From assembly GCA_044238735.1 (NCBI GenBank), contig JBIICS010000154.1, positions 1 through 6,304 on the forward strand: 6,304 nt of DNA. Direction: 5' to 3'. The notes below the pieces were generated by a model that was not told the origin of the DNA, searched no databases, and saw only the letters and a list, made by a program, of their open reading frames with translations. Shown piece by piece: positions 1-4,785 of this stretch. Each line of letters opens with the position of its first letter. The first letter of the stretch is position 1. A program made the translations under genes and the position numbers. Source of the DNA: JBIICS01 sp044238735. GTDB taxonomy: Bacteria; Bacteroidota; Bacteroidia; UBA4408.

Positions 1-233
1 TTATAAGATCCTTTATAATCATGCTTTGCAATGGCAACATTAAAAATACGTTTGGCTTTTTGTATTTGGGAGCTTATCTTTGGCAAATACGTCAGTTTTA
101 GCGGTGTACCGTATTTCTTCACAATATCCATTAAATGGATATCATGGAAATAAAGTTCGCCATCTACAACGTTAAATTCCTCTTGAGGGAACTCAAATGT
201 TTGTTTTACTAATTCTGAGTATTGGTTTTTCAT
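1..233 (-). CDS. speA: Arginine decarboxylase, N-terminal 77 residues (gene runs off the left edge)
   Basis: This is the start of a PLP-dependent arginine decarboxylase, which converts L-arginine to agmatine and CO2 as the entry to polyamine synthesis in the cytoplasm. Translating from the ATG at 233-231 gives 77 codons with no stop before the edge. The segment KYGTPLKLTYLPKISSQIQ (residues 40-58), preceded by FPQEEF and FHDIHLMDIV, matches the N-terminus I recall for the Bacteroidetes arginine decarboxylase. The catalytic lysine and most of the PLP barrel lie outside the window. The ATG is chosen because the family similarity begins right after it; upstream the frame stays open to a stop at 302-300 but has no ATG. 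The gene is divergent from the arginase-family gene, with 87 bp between the two starts. The family call rests on recalled similarity over a short stretch, so decarboxylation of another basic amino acid cannot be excluded. Confidence 0.85.
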   Translation of the reverse strand, partial: MKNQYSELVKQTFEFPQEEFNVVDGELYFHDIHLMDIVKKYGTPLKLTYLPKISSQIQKAKRIFNVAIAKHDYKGSY

Positions 234-235
234 AA

Positions 236-285
236 AAGTAAGTGAGCTACTTGGTTTATTTTTTGCGAATGTAAGTAACTTACTT
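236..285. promoter_or_regulatory. Candidate operator: palindrome inside an inverted repeat between divergent speA and arginase genes
   Basis: GTAAGTAACTTAC at 271-283 is a perfect 13-bp palindrome with one central base. AAGTAAGT at 236-243 is the exact inverse of ACTTACTT at 278-285, and AAGTA (236-240) also faces TACTT (248-252). The elements sit in the 87-bp divergent gap, where a regulator of both genes would bind. No convincing Bacteroidetes promoter (TTTG near -33, TAnnTTTG near -7) was found on either strand; the closest are TACATTCG on the minus strand (273-266, one mismatch) and TATTTTTTG at 257-265 (one extra base). Binding by a regulator is inference only. Confidence 0.3.
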
Positions 286-320
286 GAGTTTTTAAACAGT
301 TAACTTAAATTTAAAATAAC

Positions 321-1265
321 ATGCATAATAAAGTAAAATTCATTGAGGTTAAATCTGAAATCGGTGCCGGAACCAGAGGGGCCAGTTTAGGAGTTGATGC
401 TCTTAAAATTGCTTCTCTTGATTTTGGAAGTAGTTTGTTTAAAAAAATACCGAGCGTAGAGGTACCTCATGAAAACCAGCTTTTATTCGATAGCCCCAGA
501 TACCCATACGCTAAACGTATTCCGGGGGTATTAAGTATGTGGACAAAAGTATCCAACGAAGTATCTAAAGTGTTAAAAGACAATGATTTTCCGGTTGTAT
601 TAGCCGGAGATCACAGTAGTGCAGGCGGTACTATAGCCGGCATTAAAAAGGCTTACCCCAAAGCAAAATTAGGCGTAATTTGGATTGATGCTCATGCTGA
701 TATTCATACCCCATATACCACACCTAGTGGAAACATGCATGGAATGCCTCTAGCTGCTGCTTTAAATGAGGATAATGCGTCAAACAAACTTAATAAACCC
801 GATAAGGACACTATCGATATATGGAATAAAATGAAAAAAATTGGAGGTGCTTCTCCTATGATTCAATACTCTGATATAGTTTATATTGCCTTAAGAGATG
901 TTGAACCCGAAGAAACGTTTCTTATTAAAAAAAATAAAGTAAAAGTATTTAGCACTGCTGAAGTTCATCGAGATGGAGTTGAAAAAATAGCTAAGGATGC
1001 CCTGCAGTATTTAAATAAATGCACCCATATCTATGTTTCATTTGATGTGGATTCGATGGATTCGAGTATCAGCAAAGGGACGGGTACCCCCGTTCGAAAT
1101 GGTATTACCGAAAAAGAAGCCGGAAGTTTATGTGTACGTTTGGTTCAAAACGAAAAGGTGTGTTGCTTTGAAATATGCGAGGTAAACCCTACACTGGATA
1201 AAGAAAATTTAATGGCTGAAAATGCCTTTGAAATATTACAAAGAGTTGTTTCTCAGTTGGTATAA
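321..1265 (+). CDS. Arginase-family (ureohydrolase) enzyme, probably arginase
   Basis: This is a 314-residue binuclear-manganese ureohydrolase, the usual length for the family. It probably hydrolyses L-arginine to ornithine and urea in the cytoplasm. Expected metal ligands are present: H98 in GDH, D123/H125/D127 in DAHAD, and D242/D244 in DVD. The loop TTPSGNMHG (133-141) carries the Ser and Asn that bind the substrate carboxylate in arginases, plus the catalytic-loop His (H140). RDVEP (D193), GTGTPV (T256) and EVNPTL (E287) also align with arginase positions. Agmatinases lack the SGN loop, so arginase is preferred. Two departures from animal arginases are visible: His129 where human arginase I has Asn130, and Ser248 where DVDxxDP normally has Pro. 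ATG 321 suits the family N-terminus (EIGAGTRGASLG follows shortly); no clear ribosome binding site precedes it. The stop is 5 bp before argS, implying one transcript. Agmatinase activity is the main alternative, given the divergent arginine decarboxylase gene. Confidence 0.88.
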   Translation: MHNKVKFIEVKSEIGAGTRGASLGVDALKIASLDFGSSLFKKIPSVEVPHENQLLFDSPRYPYAKRIPGVLSMWTKVSNEVSKVLKDNDFPVVLAGDHSSAGGTIAGIKKAYPKAKLGVIWIDAHADIHTPYTTPSGNMHGMPLAAALNEDNASNKLNKPDKDTIDIWNKMKKIGGASPMIQYSDIVYIALRDVEPEETFLIKKNKVKVFSTAEVHRDGVEKIAKDALQYLNKCTHIYVSFDVDSMDSSISKGTGTPVRNGITEKEAGSLCVRLVQNEKVCCFEICEVNPTLDKENLMAENAFEILQRVVSQLV

Positions 1266-1270
1266 AGTTT

Positions 1271-3040
1271 ATGGAAATCATTAATATTCTTAAAAGCGAA
1301 ACGGCTTTAGTTTTAAGTAAAATTATAGGGGAATCTCCTTTTGCCGAACCAGTTTTTCAGAAAACCAAAAAAGAATTTACAGGCGATTTTACCCTTGTTG
1401 TATTTCCATACACAAAATTAATAGGTAAAAGTCCGGAAGAAACTGCTCATGTAATTGGCTCGGATCTCCAAAAAAACAGTAAGGTAATTTCGGGTTTTAA
1501 CGTAATTAAAGGTTTTTTAAATCTTGAAATCTCAAAAAAATACTGGTTATCTACTTTTACGCGAAATCCGGTTTACTTAAATCCCCCTCCCACAGGAGAA
1601 ACCATTTTGGTTGAATATTCATCACCTAATACCAACAAACCACTTCACTTAGGGCATGTTCGTAATAATTTACTGGGACTATCGGTATCAAATATTCTAA
1701 AAGCGGCCGGACATAAAGTGCTTATGGTAAACCTAGTTAACGATCGTGGAATTCATATTTGCAAAAGTATGATGGCCTGGCAAAAATATGGAAATGGCGA
1801 AACCCCTCAATCCTCCCGAATAAAAGGCGATCATTTAGTAGGAAAGTATTATGTAGAATTTGATAAACATTATAAAGAAGAGATAAATAATTTAATAGAA
1901 AGCGGCGTAAGTAAAGAGGAAGCAGAAAAAAAAGCGCCATCTATGCTGGAGGCTCAGGACATGTTGCGTAAGTGGGAGGCTGGTGATCCCGAAATTGTTG
2001 CTCTTTGGAAAACCATGAACGAATGGGTGTATCAAGGTTTTGAGATCACTTACAAAAAACTAGGCGTTAATTTCGACAAAACCTATTATGAAAGTAATAC
2101 CTATTTGTTGGGTAAAGAAATTGTAAAGAAAGGATTGGATAATCGGATATTCTTTAAAAGTGATGATGGTTCGGTAAGAATTGATTTAACCGCAGATAAA
2201 CTGGATGAAAAAGTTTTATTAAGAAGCGACGGCACCTCTGTTTACATAACTCAAGATTTAGGAACTGCAGTAGAAAGAGCCACCGAATGGAACGCTAATA
2301 AAATGGTTTATGTTGTTGGAAACGAACAGGAATACCATTTTAAAGTGCTCAAATTAATTCTGCAAAAGTTAAATTATACATGGGCCGATGGTATTTACCA
2401 TTTAAGCTACGGTATGGTTGAGCTTCCGCATGGCAAAATGAAATCGCGAGAGGGAACAGTTGTAGATGCCGACGATTTAATTGATGAAATGGTAAAAACA
2501 GCAGCACAAATAACTAAAGAACTGGGTAAAATTGATGAGTTAAGTGAGTTAGAAGCTGAAAAACTTTTTAAACAAATTGGATTGGGTGCTTTAAAATACT
2601 TCATTTTAAAAGTGGATCCCCGTAAAAAAATGCTATTTAACCCCGAAGAAAGTATTGATTTTAATGGCCATACCGGACCCTTTATTCAGTATACCCATGC
2701 CCGTATAAAATCCATTTTAAGGAAAGTGGGTAAAGGAAGTAATGATCATTCAGATGAATTGGATAAACTTATATCTGATAAAGAAAAAAGTTTACTTATT
2801 TTGTTGGAGGAATATTTTGAAGTAATAAAAGATGCTGCCCTAAATTACAGTCCGGCCCACATTGCTAATTATATTTATGAGTTGGCAAAAGAATACAACC
2901 AATTTTATCACGATCATCATATACTTAGAGAAGAGAATCTATTATTAAAAGATTTTCGTTTAAACATTACGCTTAAAACCGGAGAGGTTATAGCGCATGG
3001 AATGTCCTTATTAGGAATAGAGGTTCCGGAGAGGATGTAA
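1271..3040 (+). CDS. argS: Arginyl-tRNA synthetase
   Basis: This class I aminoacyl-tRNA synthetase charges tRNA-Arg with arginine using ATP, in the cytoplasm. Its 589 residues are a normal bacterial length. The N-terminal additional domain covers roughly residues 1-105. The catalytic Rossmann fold opens with VEYSSPNTNKPLHLGHVRN (114-132), containing the HIGH-type motif HLGH at 126-129. YITQDLGTA (325-333) and VVGNEQEYHF (348-357) are typical ArgRS blocks. The KMSKS region reads GKMKSREGT (388-396), a variant usual for ArgRS. The C-terminal DALR anticodon-binding domain begins near FIQYTHARI (471-479) and ends with the family-like EVPERM. The ATG lies 5 bp after the arginase stop with no Shine-Dalgarno sequence, suggesting co-transcription and perhaps coupling. 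A hairpin terminator follows the stop. No truncation or missing motif is seen. Placement after an arginase gene puts two arginine-consuming enzymes in one unit, which is inference about shared control rather than proof. Confidence 0.97.
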   Translation: MEIINILKSETALVLSKIIGESPFAEPVFQKTKKEFTGDFTLVVFPYTKLIGKSPEETAHVIGSDLQKNSKVISGFNVIKGFLNLEISKKYWLSTFTRNPVYLNPPPTGETILVEYSSPNTNKPLHLGHVRNNLLGLSVSNILKAAGHKVLMVNLVNDRGIHICKSMMAWQKYGNGETPQSSRIKGDHLVGKYYVEFDKHYKEEINNLIESGVSKEEAEKKAPSMLEAQDMLRKWEAGDPEIVALWKTMNEWVYQGFEITYKKLGVNFDKTYYESNTYLLGKEIVKKGLDNRIFFKSDDGSVRIDLTADKLDEKVLLRSDGTSVYITQDLGTAVERATEWNANKMVYVVGNEQEYHFKVLKLILQKLNYTWADGIYHLSYGMVELPHGKMKSREGTVVDADDLIDEMVKTAAQITKELGKIDELSELEAEKLFKQIGLGALKYFILKVDPRKKMLFNPEESIDFNGHTGPFIQYTHARIKSILRKVGKGSNDHSDELDKLISDKEKSLLILLEEYFEVIKDAALNYSPAHIANYIYELAKEYNQFYHDHHILREENLLLKDFRLNITLKTGEVIAHGMSLLGIEVPERM

Positions 3041-3041
3041 T

Positions 3042-3087
3042 CTCATAAACTAAAAAAACCTTAAAAAAATTAAGGTTTTTTTATGAG
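3042..3087. terminator. Bidirectional intrinsic terminator between argS and the convergent minus-strand operon
   Basis: AAAAAAACCTTAA (3052-3064) pairs perfectly with TTAAGGTTTTTTT (3070-3082) around a 5-base loop, giving a 13-bp stem whose A-run and T-run ends supply a U-tract on either strand. CTCATAA (3042-3048) and TTATGAG (3081-3087) form an additional outer inverted repeat that shares two bases with the inner stem, so the two pairings partly compete. The hairpin lies 11 bp after the argS stop and 30 bp after the stop of the convergent gene, so it can end transcription from both sides. Confidence 0.85.
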
Positions 3088-3112
3088 TTAATTAATAATG
3101 TAAAGTTTGAGG

Positions 3113-3811
3113 TTACTGATGAAGAAAAAATTCATCAATGAATTCTCTGATGCACCCTCTTCCACCTCTGGTTTTTAAAATAATCTGCGCTTTTGATTTT
3201 ATAGCATCAACTGCATCTGCTGGACAGGCGGTTAAACCAACATTATCAAAAATTTCGGCATCATTTAAATCATCACCTATATAGGCCACTTCGGAAAGTT
3301 TAATTTTTTCTTTTTTTAACCACTGATTTAAGATAGACATCTTTCTTTCATTTCCCGAATAAAAATAGGAGGTATTTAAAACACGGGCTCTCTTTTCGAT
3401 TACTTTTTCGGTTAATGCATTGGAGAGAATACCAACCGGCATTATGGATGTTAATTTTTTTATTGCTAACCCGTCTTTTGCATTAAATACCTTTAACTCG
3501 TCGCCATTTTCGGTATATATAATTCCGGCATTAGTCATTACACCATCCACATCTAAAACGAGCATTTTAATCGATTTTGGACTAATAGATTTATGGCGCG
3601 CTTTAATATCTATACTAAGAAGCTGATCAATAGAGTATTTAAAATAACGGGAGAAATGAATTAAATCGTCAATATCCGGATTTATTTTTTGCTCAATTAT
3701 TTCTTCGTATCGTTTATGAGGGTATGGATATTCAGATAAAAATTTTCTTTTATCAAACTTTAACTGTGATGTTAAATGTTGAAGATTACCAATTAATAAC
3801 TTTTTATTCAT
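3113..3811 (-). CDS. XRE-like helix-turn-helix fused to a KdsC/YrbI-type HAD phosphatase
   Basis: This is a 232-residue two-domain protein. Residues about 6-69 look like an XRE/Cro helix-turn-helix: the end, NPDIDDLIHFSRYFKYSIDQLLSID (44-68), fits the usual helix 4-5 pattern, while the recognition region (DKRKFLSEYPYPHKRYEEII, 20-39) is degenerate. Residues about 80-230 are a capless HAD phosphatase of the KdsC type: motif I DVDGVMT (nucleophile D87, acid/base D89), FNAKDGLAI (109-117), motif II at S130, K157, IGDDLND (178-184; D180/D181 for Mg2+) and RGGRGCIRE (215-223). KdsC removes phosphate from KDO-8-phosphate for lipopolysaccharide synthesis and is usually a separate protein of about 170-190 residues. 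Here the TGR-like stretch after motif II reads SNA, so the substrate may differ. The start follows the preceding XRE-like gene by 16 bp. An internal ATG (M83, 3565-3563) lies at the domain border, but the HTH part is long and coherent, so the full frame is preferred. The phosphatase fold is secure; the substrate is not. Confidence 0.85.
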   Translation of the reverse strand: MNKKLLIGNLQHLTSQLKFDKRKFLSEYPYPHKRYEEIIEQKINPDIDDLIHFSRYFKYSIDQLLSIDIKARHKSISPKSIKMLVLDVDGVMTNAGIIYTENGDELKVFNAKDGLAIKKLTSIMPVGILSNALTEKVIEKRARVLNTSYFYSGNERKMSILNQWLKKEKIKLSEVAYIGDDLNDAEIFDNVGLTACPADAVDAIKSKAQIILKTRGGRGCIREFIDEFFLHQ

Positions 3812-3827
3812 CTCTATTTTTAAAAAT

Positions 3828-4211
3828 TTATCTGTTGTTCAATCTTTTTAGGATTTCAATTTCATTATCCTTATCCTCAATTATTCGTTTTAGCGTTTCA
3901 ATTTCTTCAACCAAACCCGATATTAAATTATTAAACTCCGATTTTTCATTGGGTTCTAAACGTTCGATGTAATAAGGAATTTCCACATTTTTTTTAGTGG
4001 AATTTCCATCTATTCGAGAATTTGTAAAAAAGCTATATAATGGAATACGTAACTCTTTAGAAATTTTTTCCAAGGTTTTTATTTCTAATGCATTCTTTTC
4101 GAGTTTGTTTTTAAACTCATTTGGAGTAACCTCAATTTTTTCAGAAATATAATCAATACTAATCCCCTTTCGTTCCAGATAATTTAAAATTCTTTGTCCA
4201 ACACTTTCCAT
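3828..4211 (-). CDS. Small XRE-like helix-turn-helix protein with C-terminal coiled coil
   Basis: This 127-residue protein has no family I can name exactly. Residues 4-62 fit an XRE/Cro-type helix-turn-helix: GQRILNYLERKG (helix 1), SIDYISEKIEV (helix 2), TPNEFKNKLEKN (recognition helix, about 29-40), then LEIKTLEKISKELRIPLYSFF (helices 4-5). A polar linker rich in N, S and K covers 65-76. Residues about 88-125 are charged and helical with regularly spaced I/L (LISGLVEEIETLKRIIEDKDNEIEILKRL), which predicts a coiled coil, probably for dimerisation. There is no signal peptide or membrane segment, so it should be cytoplasmic and may bind DNA. The ATG lies 1 bp after the TAG of the thioredoxin-like gene, implying translational coupling, and the next gene also starts with an XRE-like domain, so the two proteins may act together or control their own operon. 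It could instead be a scaffold rather than a transcription factor. Confidence 0.8.
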   Translation of the reverse strand: MESVGQRILNYLERKGISIDYISEKIEVTPNEFKNKLEKNALEIKTLEKISKELRIPLYSFFTNSRIDGNSTKKNVEIPYYIERLEPNEKSEFNNLISGLVEEIETLKRIIEDKDNEIEILKRLNNR

Positions 4212-4212
4212 T

Positions 4213-4755
4213 CTAATTTTGATTGAATTTACTTACAAATTTTTCCTGAAACTGCTCCCATTTAACCTGAGCAAAATCTTCTTCCACAAAATAGCGCATG
4301 TACATTTCGATGTTTTCCACCGATAAATAACCCTGAACCGGACTTAACATATTGTATTTTTCATCTAAAAAAACGGTAGAGGGATAACCCATTTTACCGT
4401 TTAATAAAGCAACAGCCAACTCGTGAGGGGCACTTTTTTTGGAGGGATCTGTTTTTTTAAATACATGATTTTGAAAGACAATACTATCCGACATTTCAGC
4501 ATCCAATTTAACCGCGTAAAAGTTTTTATTTATGTATTCTATAACTTTTGGATTTTCGTAAGTACTTGCATCCATTTTTTTACACCATCCGCACCAATCC
4601 GTATAAACATCAATTAAAAATTTCTTTTTAACTCCCGAATCATTTAGCTTTACCGCTTCGGTAAACGAAATCCAGTTAATACCATCCGATTTTTTTTTAT
4701 TCTGACAAAACGAAAATAGGGGGATGAATAAGGCGATATAAAGCAGTCTTTTCAT
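4213..4755 (-). CDS. Exported thioredoxin-like protein (CGWC active site)
   Basis: This is a 180-residue thioredoxin-fold protein, probably a thiol-disulfide oxidoreductase acting in the periplasm or on the envelope. MKRLLYIALFIPLFSFCQN is a signal peptide with a short basic start and a hydrophobic core at about 4-16. Cleavage before Q18 is plausible, as many Bacteroidetes exported proteins begin at Gln; C17 could instead be lipidated, but Phe at -1 is a poor lipobox. The active site is DWCGWCKKM (53-61) with redox cysteines C55 and C58. The cis-proline loop is GYPST (123-127, P125), followed by VFLDEKYNML. The block STYENPKVIEYINKNFYAVKLDAE (64-87) resembles the Thioredoxin_7/DUF255-like group rather than classic TrxA. 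The gene follows the peptide transporter by 30 bp and precedes the XRE-like gene by 1 bp, so it is probably read from the same message. The partner substrate is unknown; it could reduce or isomerise disulfides. Confidence 0.88.
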   Translation of the reverse strand: MKRLLYIALFIPLFSFCQNKKKSDGINWISFTEAVKLNDSGVKKKFLIDVYTDWCGWCKKMDASTYENPKVIEYINKNFYAVKLDAEMSDSIVFQNHVFKKTDPSKKSAPHELAVALLNGKMGYPSTVFLDEKYNMLSPVQGYLSVENIEMYMRYFVEEDFAQVKWEQFQEKFVSKFNQN

Positions 4756-4785
4756 GTAAATAAAATTTTATATTAATATAGCCAA

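Noticed and set aside
16..38. Trinucleotide or CRISPR-like periodicity, tRNA genes and insertion-sequence ends across the window
   Set aside because: Scanning by eye showed no repeated spacers, cloverleaf, transposase or terminal inverted repeats; the window is filled with ordinary coding sequence.
3563..3565. Internal ATG (Met83) as the start of a stand-alone phosphatase
   Set aside because: The upstream 82 codons form a coherent HTH-like domain, and starting at Met83 would leave a long gap after the preceding gene. It would also place the start only four residues before the nucleophile D87, closer than in usual KdsC proteins. It remains possible as a secondary start.
3724..3972. Open plus-strand frame spanning the junction of the two HTH genes
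   Set aside because: It lies antisense to two well-supported minus-strand genes, and its translation is a low-complexity I/L/F/S-rich product typical of reading AT-rich genes backwards.
4756..4785. Possible promoter or regulator site in the gap before the thioredoxin-like gene
   Set aside because: TAAAATTTTA (4761-4770) is palindromic, but such AT palindromes are common in this sequence and no TAnnTTTG/TTTG pair is present.
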